DNA of 64,000 bases from contig NZ_CP039865.1 of the NCBI RefSeq assembly GCF_005160265.1, positions 3,744,828-3,808,827 of the forward strand, in the 5' to 3' direction. Positions 41,887 through 50,934 of the stretch are shown here, piece after piece. Within the stretch, counting starts at the first letter, position 1. Each line of letters begins with the position of its first letter. Under the pieces are notes generated by a model. That model had not been told where the DNA came from, did not search any database, and was given only the letters and a program-made list of their open reading frames with translations. Source of the DNA: Phreatobacter aquaticus (GTDB lineage: Bacteria; Pseudomonadota; Alphaproteobacteria; Rhizobiales; Phreatobacteraceae). The position numbers were made by a program, and so were the translations under genes.

Positions 41887-42810
41887 TCAGCTCTGGATAC
41901 CAGCCTGTGCCGCGACCTCTGCGGCGAAGTCGTTTTCCGCCTTCTCGATGCCCTCGCCGAGGCCGAAGCGCACGAAGGCCGTCAGCTTGATCGGCGCGCC
42001 GACCTTGGCTTCAGCTTCCTTCAGCGCCTGCGCCACCGACTTGCCGGTGTCGTGGATGTAGACCTGATCGAGGAGGCAGACCTCCTTGGCATAGGTCTTC
42101 ATGCCGCTCTCGACGATCTTGGCGATGACGTTCTCGGGCTTGCCGGCATTCTTCTCGGCAAGGATCGCCTTCTCGCGGGCGACGACGACGGGGTCGAGAC
42201 CCGACGCATCGAGCGCCTGCGGATTGGCAGCGGCCACATGCATGGCGACCAGGCGGCCAAGGGCAGCCAGCTCATCCTTCGAGCCCGTCGATTCCAGGCC
42301 GACCAGCACGCCGATCTTGCCGAGGCCCGGCTCGATCTGGTTGTGCATGTAGGAGCCGACGACGCCATCGGAGACCGCAATCACCGCCGCGCGGCGCAGC
42401 GACATGTGCTCGCCAATGGTGGCAACAGCCGAGGCGATCGCATCGGCAACCGAGCTCTGCGGGCTGGCGGGTCCGGCCAGGATCGCGGCGACATCGTCGC
42501 CGGTCTTGAATGCGACATGGGCGACGAGCTTCACCAGGCCCTGGAACTGGTCGTTGCGGGCGACGAAGTCGGTCTCGGAATTGACCTCGACGACTGCGGC
42601 CTTCGGGCCGTCGCTCCACACGCCGATCAGGCCCTCGGCGGCCACGCGGCCGGCCTTCTTGGCGGCCTTCGACAGGCCCTTCTTGCGCAGGAGGTCGACG
42701 GCGGCCTCCATGTCGCCGTTGGTTTCGGTCAGGGCGGACTTGCAGTCCATCATGCCTGCGCCGGTCATCTCGCGCAGTTCCTTGACCATCTGGGCGGTGA
42801 TGTTCGCCAT
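41887..42810 (-). CDS. tsf: Elongation factor Ts
   Basis: Nucleotide exchange factor for EF-Tu. 307 residues: N-terminal UBA-like domain ([26 protein letters not shown]), core with [15 protein letters not shown] (the TDFV contact to EF-Tu), and C-terminal [15 protein letters not shown]. Normal length for alphaproteobacteria. Follows rpsB after 139 bases that carry a hairpin. Confidence 0.98.
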   Translation of the reverse strand: MANITAQMVKELREMTGAGMMDCKSALTETNGDMEAAVDLLRKKGLSKAAKKAGRVAAEGLIGVWSDGPKAAVVEVNSETDFVARNDQFQGLVKLVAHVAFKTGDDVAAILAGPASPQSSVADAIASAVATIGEHMSLRRAAVIAVSDGVVGSYMHNQIEPGLGKIGVLVGLESTGSKDELAALGRLVAMHVAAANPQALDASGLDPVVVAREKAILAEKNAGKPENVIAKIVESGMKTYAKEVCLLDQVYIHDTGKSVAQALKEAEAKVGAPIKLTAFVRFGLGEGIEKAENDFAAEVAAQAGIQS

Positions 42811-42850
42811 GGGTCTTTATCCTTGACTATTGAGTGAATTCGACGGGAAA

Positions 42851-42878
42851 CGGCCGGCCCGAGGGGTCGGACCGGCCG
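42851..42878 (-). promoter_or_regulatory. Intercistronic hairpin between rpsB and tsf
   Basis: Arms CGGCCGGCCCGA (42851-42862) and TCGGACCGGCCG (42867-42878) form a 12-bp stem with a 4-base loop; the one mismatch becomes a G-U pair in the minus-strand RNA. Followed on that strand by TTT only, so it may be an attenuator or stabiliser that sets the S2 to EF-Ts ratio. Confidence 0.55.
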
Positions 42879-42949
42879 GAATGGAACCAAACCGTGTCAC
42901 CGCCACATCATGCGAACATGGCAGGCGGATGACTGTCGGCGAGAGGGCC

Positions 42950-43945
42950 TCAGGCCGCTTCGGCGTCGACCAGCGCCTTTGACTGCGCGATCCAGCCTTC
43001 GACACGGCCAGGCAGACCGACGCTGTCGCCGATCTCGGACACATCAGCCGGGGTGAAGGCGGCAACCTGCCAGAAGTGGAAGATGCCGAGATCGTTCAGC
43101 TGCTTCTCGATGGCGGCCGAGACGCCGGTGAGCTTGGTGAGCTCGTCGGCCGGGCCACGCGGGCCAGCCAGACGCTCGGTGCCGGCGGGAGCTGCCGGGG
43201 TGAGGTCCTCGACGACCGGCTTTTCCATGGCGCCGAGATCGACACCCGACGAACCCTGCGAACGGGCGAGACCGTCGATGGCGGCGCGGGCGATCAGATC
43301 GCAATAGAGCGTCAGAGCGCGGCCGGCGTCGTCATTGCCCGGGATCGGATAGGTGATGCCGTCCGGATCGCAATTGGTGTCGACGATGGCGGCCACCGGG
43401 ATGCCGAGGCGACGGGCCTCGAGGATGGCGATCGCCTCCTTGTTGGTGTCGATCACGAAGATCAGGTCCGGGACGCCGCCCATGTCCTTGATGCCGCCGA
43501 GGTTCTTCTCGAGCTTGTCGCGCTCGCGCGTCAGCTGGAGGGTTTCCTTCTTGGTGTAGCCGGCGCCGCCGTTCGACAGCGCGTCATCGAGCTTGCGCAG
43601 GCGCGAGATCGAGCCCGACACCGTCTTCCAGTTGGTCAGCGTGCCGCCGAGCCAACGCGAGTTGACGTAATACTGGGCGGCCTTCTTGGCGCCCTCGGCA
43701 ATCGATTCCTGAGCCTGACGCTTGGTGCCGACGAACAGCACGCGGCCACCCTTGGCCACCGTGTCGGACACGGCGACGAGCGCGCGATGGAGCATCGGCA
43801 CGGTCTGGGCGAGGTCGAGGATGTGGATGTTGTTGCGGACGCCGAAGATGTACTGGTTCATCTTCGGGTTCCAGCGATGGGCCTGATGGCCAAAGTGGCA
43901 GCCAGCTTCCAAAAGCTGACGCATGCTGAAATCGGGCAGCGACAT
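42950..43945 (-). CDS. rpsB: 30S ribosomal protein S2 with C-terminal HhH-like extension
   Basis: Small-subunit protein. From ATG 43945 ([21 protein letters not shown]) it has 331 residues, about 90 more than E. coli S2. The core ends near residue 230. The extension contains a Pro/Ala/Gly linker and a helix-hairpin-helix-like domain ([20 protein letters not shown], then [17 protein letters not shown]) like the tail of some NADH dehydrogenase subunit proteins. Such extended S2 is common in this order. An open frame of 21 more codons upstream lacks family support. The leader 43946-44115 may hold the rpsB promoter; none was recognised. Confidence 0.97.
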   Translation of the reverse strand: MSLPDFSMRQLLEAGCHFGHQAHRWNPKMNQYIFGVRNNIHILDLAQTVPMLHRALVAVSDTVAKGGRVLFVGTKRQAQESIAEGAKKAAQYYVNSRWLGGTLTNWKTVSGSISRLRKLDDALSNGGAGYTKKETLQLTRERDKLEKNLGGIKDMGGVPDLIFVIDTNKEAIAILEARRLGIPVAAIVDTNCDPDGITYPIPGNDDAGRALTLYCDLIARAAIDGLARSQGSSGVDLGAMEKPVVEDLTPAAPAGTERLAGPRGPADELTKLTGVSAAIEKQLNDLGIFHFWQVAAFTPADVSEIGDSVGLPGRVEGWIAQSKALVDAEAA

Positions 43946-44115
43946 AGGTCTTCTCCGGTTAAGCCTCCGCAGACATGGGCCGGAACCGGGATGGAACCTG
44001 CAACCCACCGGAGCGGCTCAGGACATCGCCCTGCACCGCAAGCCTGCGTGTGGAATGGCGCGGCGATACACGAAGCGCCTGGAACATGCAAGCGTGGGCG
44101 AGCTTTTCCGCCGGA

Positions 44116-44766
44116 TCAGCCCATCAGGCCCGCCACCAGGGCAGGCAGATCGCCGGTCTTCTCGCACAGCCTGTCGGCCCCGGCTGCTGTCAGTTCCTCC
44201 GCGCCGCCATAGCCCCAGACGACGCCGATCGACGCGATACCGTGCCGTTTGGCGGCATGGATATCGTGCAGCCGGTCGCCGATCATCACGGTGCGCTTAG
44301 GGTCGATGCCCTGCTCGGCGATGATCTTGGCGATGATGTCGGCCTTGTCGTCGAGGCTGCCGTCCAGCGCCGCGCCATAGACCCGCTCGAAATGCGGCGC
44401 GTAGCCGAAGCGCTCGACGATGGGGATCGCATAGGGCTCGGGCTTGGCCGTGCAGACGAACATGCGGGACGCCTGCCCGCGCACGGTCGCGACCGCCTCG
44501 GGCATGCCGTCATAGAGCGAGAGATCATACATGCCGCCGCCGCGATAATGGTGCCGGTAGCGCTCGACCGCTGCTTCCGCGTCGGCGCCCTCGCCCATCA
44601 CCTTGGGAAACGACAGTCTGAGCGCCGGACCGATAATCCAGCCAAGGCTCTCGAAGGGCGGCGGCGCGTGGCCGAGATCGACCAGCGCCTTCTGGAAGGA
44701 GCCGATGATGCCGGAGGCCGGATCGGTGAGGGTTCCGTCGAGATCGAAGAGGACCGTATAGCTCAT
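44116..44766 (-). CDS. HAD-superfamily phosphatase, phosphoglycolate phosphatase-like
   Basis: A 216-residue HAD-IA hydrolase. Motif I is LFDLDGTLTD at residues 6-15 (nucleophile and acid/base Asp), motif II the Thr in MFVCTAK, and motif III/IV Lys and GDRLHDIHAAKRHG. The cap insertion after motif I is helical (subfamily IA). GVVWGYGGAEEL near the end fits the Gph/PpaX group, but the substrate is not determined by sequence. It ends 170 bases upstream of the rpsB start and runs in the same direction. Confidence 0.88.
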   Translation of the reverse strand: MSYTVLFDLDGTLTDPASGIIGSFQKALVDLGHAPPPFESLGWIIGPALRLSFPKVMGEGADAEAAVERYRHHYRGGGMYDLSLYDGMPEAVATVRGQASRMFVCTAKPEPYAIPIVERFGYAPHFERVYGAALDGSLDDKADIIAKIIAEQGIDPKRTVMIGDRLHDIHAAKRHGIASIGVVWGYGGAEELTAAGADRLCEKTGDLPALVAGLMG

Positions 44767-44899
44767 CCGGCCCGTTTATCGCCTGAAGCCGCAGAGGTCC
44801 ACGGCCGAGGCGGAACGTCACCCCTGCATGCCGGTGGCGATGACAAGACGGGCCGGATGGACCAGAACGCCGGAACCCGTTGTGAGGAGCTCGTTTGCC

Positions 44900-45436
44900 A
44901 TGGCCCTGGTCGCATCCGTCAGCCTCAGTGCCCAGCACGGTTTTTCAAAGCCGCTGGCTGATCGCCTGACACTGCTCGAGGGGCTGGGTATCGAGGGCGA
45001 CGCCCATTGCGGGCAGACCGTGAAGCACCGCTCGCGGGTGGCCGTCGACCCGACGCAGCCCAACCTCCGCCAGATCCATCTGATCCACGAAGAACTGTTC
45101 GTGGAACTCGCGGCCAAGGGCTATGCGATCCGCGCAGGCGACCTTGGCGAGAACATCACGACATCAGGCATCGACCTGCTGGCGCTTCCGACCGGCGCAA
45201 TGCTGACGATCGGATCCGCCGTGATCGAGATCACCGGACTGCGCAATCCATGCCGGCAACTCGACGACTTCCGGCCAGGACTGATGAAGGCAGTCCTCGA
45301 CCGGGCTGCCGACGGCAGCCTGATCCGCAAGGCCGGGATCATGGGTGTGGTTCGCTCAGGAGGCCTGGTGGCGCCGGGCGACCGGATCGTCATCACCTTG
45401 CCGCCCGAGCCTCACAGGCCGCTGGAACGGGTCTGA
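44900..45436 (+). CDS. MOSC-domain protein
   Basis: A 178-residue protein consisting of one MOSC domain (molybdenum cofactor sulfurase C-terminal type), a beta-barrel associated with molybdenum cofactor binding or sulfur transfer. Family features: LLEGLGIEGDAHCG near residues 30-42, GDLGENITTSGIDL, and ITGLRNPCRQLDDF with the conserved Cys. Start at ATG 44900 with GAGGAG 10 bases upstream. Similar small proteins (YiiM-like) handle N-hydroxylated substrates. Its last 25 bases overlap the convergent tandem-receiver gene. Confidence 0.88.
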   Translation: MALVASVSLSAQHGFSKPLADRLTLLEGLGIEGDAHCGQTVKHRSRVAVDPTQPNLRQIHLIHEELFVELAAKGYAIRAGDLGENITTSGIDLLALPTGAMLTIGSAVIEITGLRNPCRQLDDFRPGLMKAVLDRAADGSLIRKAGIMGVVRSGGLVAPGDRIVITLPPEPHRPLERV

Positions 45437-46221
45437 TCCCAGATCTTGTAGGGCAGCGGCAGGCCCAGGACCTGGTGCATCACCCGGTCGACATCCTCCG
45501 GACCGAACGGCCGCGCGAGCGGCTTGATCTCGCCCTGATAGGTCAGGGGGCGAAGGTTGGCCGCCTCATCCGCCATCAGCACCACACGGACACCGGGATT
45601 GTGCGCCCGGATGATCCTGAGAATCTGGAAGCCATCCGCCTCCGCAAGCCCCCGGTCCACCACCACCACATCGGCGGGCGAGCGCATATAGGCCTCGATG
45701 CCCGAGACAGCATCTTCGGCTTCTTCGACGGCGACTTCGAAAAGCGATTGCGCGAAGCAATCCGACACGGCCGCGCGGGTCTCGTCGGAAGGATCGACGA
45801 GCAGAATGCGCGTCTGCAACGTCATACACGCATAGGTTTCAAGGATGCGGGTGATAGCGTCCTGATCCAGGGGTTTGACGAGATGATCATAGACGCCGCT
45901 CTTGCGCATTGTCGCGACATCGGCCGCCTCAGATCCCTCGCCAAGCGTCACGACGAACGGTTTTCCTGTCAGGTCTTTTCTGTTGGAGAAGAACTGACAA
46001 CACGTCATGTCAATAAAGGCAATATTGATGCGGTTTGCTGTAAGAATATCAACAGCTTCCGCGCAACTGCAGGCTTCCAGAACCGTGAGCCACGGCGAGA
46101 ACGCAGTGATGCCCATGCGAATGAAGTCGCGCCAGTCCGCCGACGGATCGGCCACAAGAATAGCCCATGGCGCCGCCTCCACGAGCGAAATATCGCTCGT
46201 GCCGTCTGATAGATTGCTCAT
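45412..46221 (-). CDS. Tandem receiver-domain protein without output domain
   Basis: 269 residues forming two CheY-like receivers. The first (about 20-130) keeps Asp25, phospho-acceptor Asp71 (AFIDM), Thr92 and Lys116 (VKPLD). The second (about 137-255) keeps Asp143 and Asp189 (VVVVDRG) but has Arg237 (LARPF) where the switch Lys is expected, so its phosphorylation chemistry may be altered. There is no DNA-binding or enzymatic domain and no kinase gene nearby. It may act as a phosphate sink or a protein-interaction switch. A possible promoter and hairpin lie upstream at 46262-46326. Confidence 0.8.
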   Translation of the reverse strand: MSNLSDGTSDISLVEAAPWAILVADPSADWRDFIRMGITAFSPWLTVLEACSCAEAVDILTANRINIAFIDMTCCQFFSNRKDLTGKPFVVTLGEGSEAADVATMRKSGVYDHLVKPLDQDAITRILETYACMTLQTRILLVDPSDETRAAVSDCFAQSLFEVAVEEAEDAVSGIEAYMRSPADVVVVDRGLAEADGFQILRIIRAHNPGVRVVLMADEAANLRPLTYQGEIKPLARPFGPEDVDRVMHQVLGLPLPYKIWDQTRSSGL

Positions 46222-46261
46222 GTAACGTCCAGAATCGCGGGCAGCCGACCTCGGCCCGACA

Positions 46262-46326
46262 CACGATCCCGCGCCGCATCTTGGGATCGTGCGCAGAGTG
46301 TTAAGAGACTTGGTTGCTCAAATCAA
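46262..46326 (-). promoter_or_regulatory. Candidate promoter and leader hairpin for the tandem-receiver gene
   Basis: On the minus strand, TTGATT (46321-46326) and TAACAC (46298-46303) are spaced by 17 bases in an AT-rich patch. Just downstream, CACGATCCC (46262-46270) and GGGATCGTG (46283-46291) form a perfect 9-bp inverted repeat, either at the 5' end of the RNA or as an operator over the start site. Confidence 0.4.
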
Positions 46327-46365
46327 GACAGTATTATGTAAAAATGGCGTCAGTTGCCGGCAAAC

Positions 46366-47220
46366 CTATTCGGCTATACGCCGCAGGACACTAATCCGGC
46401 TGGGATTACCTTCCGCTAGGTAAATATCACCAGTCGAAGTCCCGAACAAACCGTGGGCGCCATTGAGCATCGGCCTGCACCGCCCAAGACGGGCCCCATC
46501 CGGGCCGATCAGGGTCAAACTTGGCACCATATCCGTGACATAGGCCCTGCCCTCCGCATCGCCCCAGATGCCGACCGGCTGGTAGAAGTCGCCCCAGGTC
46601 TGCAGATGCTTGCCTTCGCCGTCGAAAACCTGGACGCGATTCCATGTGCGATCTACAACCGCAACGCGTCCATCCGCGAAAGTCCAGATCGCATGTGGCC
46701 AGACGAATTGACCGTCCTCGGCCCCATGGCTGCCCCAGGTCTGCAGATGCGCGCCATCGGCCGAGAACCGGTGGACATGCGGCGCGCCATAGCCATCCGA
46801 CACATAGATGTCGCCCCAGGCGGAGACCGAGACATCGGTCGGATGGTTGAACGGCGTGCGCGGCTGGCCGCGGGTGCCGAGCTGCCCCAGCCGATCGCCA
46901 TTGGGCGAGAACCAGATCACCTCATGCATGTCACGGTCGACGACGATGATGTTGCCCTGGGGATCGACAGTCATCATGTGGGAATCGGCGATATCCGCCC
47001 CACCCCAGCCGTTGAGATAGCTGCCATCGGGCGCAAGCTCGATCACCCGGGGATCGTCGGGTTGGGTCTGGCTGTCGTGGCGCAGCATGACGAAGACGTG
47101 GTCGCGCGCGTCGACGGTCACATCGGTCACGAAGCCCGCATTCTTCGGCCAGGTGCCGAACGGGCGTTCGATGCGATAGCGGGTGTCGCCGAGTGCGACG
47201 ATCAGATCATGCGAAGCCAC
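46366..47220 (-). CDS. NHL-repeat beta-propeller, PAL-like
   Basis: A six-bladed propeller related to the peptidyl-alpha-hydroxyglycine amidating lyase (PAL) and NHL families. The start is probably GTG at 47220 (GGGAAGAG upstream), giving 284 residues with no signal peptide; an ATG at 47274 would overlap the previous gene by 41 bases. Repeats of the NHL type recur, for example FNHPTDVSVSAWGDIYVSDG, VWPHAIWTFADGRVAVVD and QPVGIWGDAEGRAYVTD, ending LFGTSTGDIYLAEGN. PAL enzymes cleave alpha-hydroxyglycines to an amide and glyoxylate. It is the last gene of the minus-strand catabolic operon. Activity unproven. Confidence 0.75.
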   Translation of the reverse strand: MASHDLIVALGDTRYRIERPFGTWPKNAGFVTDVTVDARDHVFVMLRHDSQTQPDDPRVIELAPDGSYLNGWGGADIADSHMMTVDPQGNIIVVDRDMHEVIWFSPNGDRLGQLGTRGQPRTPFNHPTDVSVSAWGDIYVSDGYGAPHVHRFSADGAHLQTWGSHGAEDGQFVWPHAIWTFADGRVAVVDRTWNRVQVFDGEGKHLQTWGDFYQPVGIWGDAEGRAYVTDMVPSLTLIGPDGARLGRCRPMLNGAHGLFGTSTGDIYLAEGNPSRISVLRRIAE

Positions 47221-47233
47221 GATGCTCTTCCCT

Positions 47234-48145
47234 TCAGGCGGCGAAGGGATGAGTCTTGACCCAATGCTGGGCAATGTCGAGACGGCGCGTCACCCAGACA
47301 CCCTCTTGGCTCTTCACATAATCCAGGAACCGGGCAAGGCCGGCGGCCCGCGCGGGATGGCCGATGAGCCGCATGTGCAGGCCGACCGACATCATCTTCG
47401 GTTGGGTCTTGCCCTCGGCATAGAGCATGTCGAAGGCATCCTTGTGCCATTCGAAATAGTCGGCCGAGGTGCCGAAGAAGCCCGAGCCGAACTTGCCGTC
47501 ATTGTTGACCAGCGAATAGGGCACGACGAGGTGCGGCTTGCCGTCGACCGTCTTCCAATAGGGCAGTTCGTCGTCATAGGCGTCGGAATCGTAGAGGAAG
47601 CCCCCCTCCTCCACCACCAGCTGGCGGGTGTTGACGCTCGGGCCATAGCGGCAGTACCAGCCGAGCGGCCGCTCGCCGACGGTCTCCTTCAGCGAGACGA
47701 TCGCCTTGCGGATGTGCTCACGCTCCTCTTCCTCGCTCAGGAGGTAATGCTTGATCCAGCGCCAGCCGTGGCAGCAGACATCGAAGCCGGAGGCCTTGAT
47801 GGCGGCAGCAGCCTCGGGGTTGCGCTCGATGGCAAGCGCGCAGCCGAACACGGTCATCGGCAGATCGCGCTCCTGGAAGAGCCGCATCAGCCGCCAGAAG
47901 CCGACGCGGCTGCCATAGGCGAACATGCCCTCGCCCGCGAGGTCGCGTCCCTCGACGCCGGTCGGCAGTCCGGTCGCCTCGGTGAGGCCGATCTCGGTAA
48001 AGCCCTCGCCGTCCTGCACCGAGGGCTCGGAGCCCTCCTCGTAGTTCATGACGAAATTGATCGCGATGCGCGCGCCACCCGGCCATTTCGGATCCGGGGG
48101 ATTGGCGCCGTAGCCGATCAGGTCGCGGTCATAGATCGAGGCCAT
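47234..48145 (-). CDS. PuuE-like polysaccharide-deacetylase-family protein (allantoinase type), paralogue 1
   Basis: 303 residues of the NodB-fold carbohydrate esterase 4 superfamily. It follows PuuE, the metal-independent allantoinase, along its length: DLIGYGANPPDPKWPGGARI at the start, NYEEGSE replacing the NodB TFDDG, HGWRWIKHY, EEGGFLYDSDAYDDELPYW, PHLVVPYSL and GLHMRLIGHPARA. Of the three paralogues in this window it is the closest to PuuE. It sits after the ABC permeases in the minus-strand operon (25 bases) and before the PAL-like gene. Ring-opening of allantoin or a similar cyclic ureide is the best guess. Confidence 0.85.
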   Translation of the reverse strand: MASIYDRDLIGYGANPPDPKWPGGARIAINFVMNYEEGSEPSVQDGEGFTEIGLTEATGLPTGVEGRDLAGEGMFAYGSRVGFWRLMRLFQERDLPMTVFGCALAIERNPEAAAAIKASGFDVCCHGWRWIKHYLLSEEEEREHIRKAIVSLKETVGERPLGWYCRYGPSVNTRQLVVEEGGFLYDSDAYDDELPYWKTVDGKPHLVVPYSLVNNDGKFGSGFFGTSADYFEWHKDAFDMLYAEGKTQPKMMSVGLHMRLIGHPARAAGLARFLDYVKSQEGVWVTRRLDIAQHWVKTHPFAA

Positions 48146-48170
48146 GGCCGATTGCTCCTCAAGAATTGCG

Positions 48171-48989
48171 TCAAGCGCTCATGCGCTTGGTCAGTCCGGT
48201 CAGCCGGTCCATGACCACCATCAGGATCAGCGTCGCCAGGATCAGCACGCCGGCAATGGCCGCGATCCGGACGTCGAGCGTCGATTCCATCATGCCCCAC
48301 ATCCGGATCGGCAGCATGGAGGTCCGCGCGTTCGACAGGAACAGCGACACCGGCACATTGTCCATCGACGAGATGAAGGCGAGGAAGGCGCCCGCCGCGA
48401 TGCCAGGCGCGATCAGCGGCAGCGTGATCCGCCGGAACGCATAGAACCGGCTGGCACCGAGATTGGCGGAAGCCTCCAGGAGCGCCGGGTCGAGCTGCGT
48501 CAGGCTTGCGAGCGTCGTACGGAAGATGAACGGCGCGATCACCACCAGATGGCCGGCGATGAGCAGATTGAGCGAGGGCCTGACGCCCAGCACGGAAAAG
48601 AACATCAGCGCTGCCAGTCCGTAGGACAGTGTCGGCAGAACCAGCGGCGACAGGAAGCTTGCCTCCAGCGCCTTGGCCGAGGGCCGGCTCACGCGCGTGA
48701 TGGCAAGAGCCGCCAGAACCGAAAGGACCGAGCCGATCGCGGTCGCAATGCCAGCCACCCACACCGAATTCAGCGCTGCCGTGTGGATCGGGCCGGAACG
48801 GGCGGGATCGAACAGCTCCCGGTACCAGCGGATCGACACGTCCGGCGGCGGGAAGCGGAGCGTCTGCGATGTCGTGAACGAAGTCGCAATCACGATCAGC
48901 ACAGGTCCGATCAGGATGGCGATCGCCAGCGTCGCGATCAGGCCGATCACCCAGGTGTAGGAGATGTCGGCGGGCGTCGAGCGTTGCAT
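48171..48989 (-). CDS. ABC importer permease, PotC type (system A)
   Basis: 272-residue inner-membrane permease with six predicted helices and the ATPase-contacting EAA loop (EASANLGASRFYAFRRITLP). N-terminal FTTSQTLRFPPPDVSIRWY is typical of PotC-like subunits, where the first periplasmic loop reads like this. Partner of the PotB-type permease 10 bases upstream. Belongs to the spermidine/putrescine/opine family of importers, whose substrates range well beyond polyamines. Confidence 0.92.
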   Translation of the reverse strand: MQRSTPADISYTWVIGLIATLAIAILIGPVLIVIATSFTTSQTLRFPPPDVSIRWYRELFDPARSGPIHTAALNSVWVAGIATAIGSVLSVLAALAITRVSRPSAKALEASFLSPLVLPTLSYGLAALMFFSVLGVRPSLNLLIAGHLVVIAPFIFRTTLASLTQLDPALLEASANLGASRFYAFRRITLPLIAPGIAAGAFLAFISSMDNVPVSLFLSNARTSMLPIRMWGMMESTLDVRIAAIAGVLILATLILMVVMDRLTGLTKRMSA

Positions 48990-48999
48990 CGCGATGTCC

Positions 49000-49872
49000 T
49001 CAGGTCGTCTTCGCGAAGCGGCCGAGCCAGCCGAGCGCCATGATGCCGGAGAGCACCGTGAACAGGAGCGTCAGCGAGGCGACCGCCGCGAACGGCCAGT
49101 TATAGACCACCATGGACTGCTGCCAGATCAGCGCCGGCAGATAGACGAGCCTGGCGCCGCCGATCACCGATTGCGAGATGAAGGCGGTGGTGGCCGAGGC
49201 AAAGACCAGCGTCGCGCCGGCGATCCAGCCTGGGAGCGTCAGCGGCAGGATCACCCGGAAGAAGGTCCGCCATTTCGAGCTGCCGAGCGCACGTGACGCG
49301 TCCACCAAGTTCTGGTCCATTTGGTTCATGATGGTGAGCAGCGGCAAGAGCATCAGCGGCATCTCGATCTGCGTCAGCGCGATGACGAGGCCGAGTTCGG
49401 TCTGCAGGAGATTGAGCGGGGTCGCCGTGATGCCGAGCGTCATCAGCGTCTGGTTGATCACCCCCTCGCGGGCGAGGATCACGATCCAGGCGAAGGTGCG
49501 GATCACCACCGATGTCAGAAGCGGCATCAGGATGACGAAGATCAGCACGCGCTGGATGCGCGGGCTGGAGGCGCGGAACACCAGGGCCAGCGGATAGGCG
49601 AGGAAGGTTGTCGCCACCACCGCGAAGACGCCAAGCTTCAGCGTGTCGTAGATCACCTTGAGATAGAAGGCGTCGGTGTAGAATTTGGTCCAGCTGCCGA
49701 AGCCGAGGACCGTCTGCTCGGAATCCGAATAGAGGCTGACCCCGAGCAGGATCGCGAAGGGCGCGGCGAAGAAGATGAGATAGGTCAGGCCGAGCGGCGC
49801 CGCGAGACGCCAGTCGACCTTCTCCATGAGGGCGCCGGCACCGCCGCCGCCCGTCGCCACTGCCCCTGCCAT
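49000..49872 (-). CDS. ABC importer permease, PotB type (system A)
   Basis: 290-residue permease with six helices and the EAA loop DASRALGSSKWRTFFRVILP. Start taken at ATG 49872, 11 bases after the binding-protein stop; ATG 49827 is an alternative that removes a Gly-rich leader of 15 residues. An in-frame opening that continues far upstream lies inside the binding-protein gene and is not coding. Confidence 0.9.
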   Translation of the reverse strand: MAGAVATGGGGAGALMEKVDWRLAAPLGLTYLIFFAAPFAILLGVSLYSDSEQTVLGFGSWTKFYTDAFYLKVIYDTLKLGVFAVVATTFLAYPLALVFRASSPRIQRVLIFVILMPLLTSVVIRTFAWIVILAREGVINQTLMTLGITATPLNLLQTELGLVIALTQIEMPLMLLPLLTIMNQMDQNLVDASRALGSSKWRTFFRVILPLTLPGWIAGATLVFASATTAFISQSVIGGARLVYLPALIWQQSMVVYNWPFAAVASLTLLFTVLSGIMALGWLGRFAKTT

Positions 49873-49883
49873 GCGACTTAGCC

Positions 49884-50912
49884 TTACTTCGTGATCTCTT
49901 TGTTGAACCGCTCGATCCAGGCCGCACGCAGCGGATTGATCTTCGACCAGTCGTGCGTGGCCATTTTCGCCAGCTCGTCCAGCGACTTGATGTCCAGCGT
50001 GTCGACCAGGGTCACGTCCTTGTTGATCGGGATCATGTTGTAGGGCTGGCGCTGCAACAGGGTCTGAACCTCGGCCGAGATCGCCGTGTCCATATACTTG
50101 TAGGCATTGGCGACATTGTCGGCGCCCTTGACGATGTGCAGCGTCGTCTGGAACGTGATCGCGCCCGTCTCCGGCTTGACGAACTCGATGTCGACACCCC
50201 GGCCCTTCAGGATCGCGACCGTGTTGGTGTTGGTGTACATGATGTCGATCTGGCCCTGCTGGAACAGGCCCGGCATGGCGGCGGGAGCCGCGACCGCGGC
50301 AGCCTTGGCGACAGCCTTCTTCAGTTCGGCGAAGACCGGCTCGACATTGGTCTCCGAACCGCCGAACACCTTGGCCATCTCGATGATCGACACGGTGCCG
50401 AAGGTCGTCTGGAAGCCGGTGAGGCCGAGACGCTCGACATAGGGCGACTTGAAGAGATCGGCCCAGCCCTTCGGCGCGGCGGCGAACTTCTTCGGATTGT
50501 AGGCGATGCCGACGACCTGCGCATTGCAGGTCACGCCGTGCGAGGTGATCAGTCCAGTGGGAACCTTCGGGGCATTGCTCAGCTTGGAAGCATCGATCGG
50601 CTCGAACAGTCCGGCGGCCTGGGCAGCGGCGGCCGGACCCGGATCCAGCACGAAGCAATCGAACGGCGGCACGCCGCGGGCGGCACGCACCTTGGCGACC
50701 TGATCGACCGCGAACAGCGAGTCGAAGGCGACATCGATATCGGCGGCCTTCTTCAGCGCCGGCGCGACGACCCCGCGATAGGCCTCTTCCCAGGTGCCGG
50801 GATAGATCGCGGCGGTCAGGGTGCCTGCGGCATGGCCAGTTCGCGGCAGGATGGCGGCTGCGCCAAGCGCACCGGCGCCAATCATCAGGTCTCGGCGGTT
50901 GAGGATGGTCAT
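49884..50912 (-). CDS. ABC importer solute-binding protein (system A)
   Basis: 342-residue periplasmic binding protein, PotD-like class. The signal has a twin-arginine look (NRRDLMIGAGALGAAA, cleavage near GHAAG), suggesting Tat export. Then TLTAAIYPGTWEEAYRG, GVTCNAQVVGIAYNPKKFAA and FVKPETGAITFQTTLHIVKG, the standard order for this class. The ligand is unknown; the downstream deacetylase suggests a ureide or cyclic amide. Second gene of the operon, 22 bases after the ATPase gene. Confidence 0.92.
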   Translation of the reverse strand: MTILNRRDLMIGAGALGAAAILPRTGHAAGTLTAAIYPGTWEEAYRGVVAPALKKAADIDVAFDSLFAVDQVAKVRAARGVPPFDCFVLDPGPAAAAQAAGLFEPIDASKLSNAPKVPTGLITSHGVTCNAQVVGIAYNPKKFAAAPKGWADLFKSPYVERLGLTGFQTTFGTVSIIEMAKVFGGSETNVEPVFAELKKAVAKAAAVAAPAAMPGLFQQGQIDIMYTNTNTVAILKGRGVDIEFVKPETGAITFQTTLHIVKGADNVANAYKYMDTAISAEVQTLLQRQPYNMIPINKDVTLVDTLDIKSLDELAKMATHDWSKINPLRAAWIERFNKEITK

Positions 50913-50934
50913 TCGTGTCTCCTGGGCTTTGGGC

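Noticed and set aside
49000-50658. N-terminal extension of the system A PotB-type permease reaching into the binding-protein gene
   Set aside because: The upstream part lies in another frame of the binding-protein gene, is Arg/Gly-rich and has no membrane segments; the permease starts at 49872.
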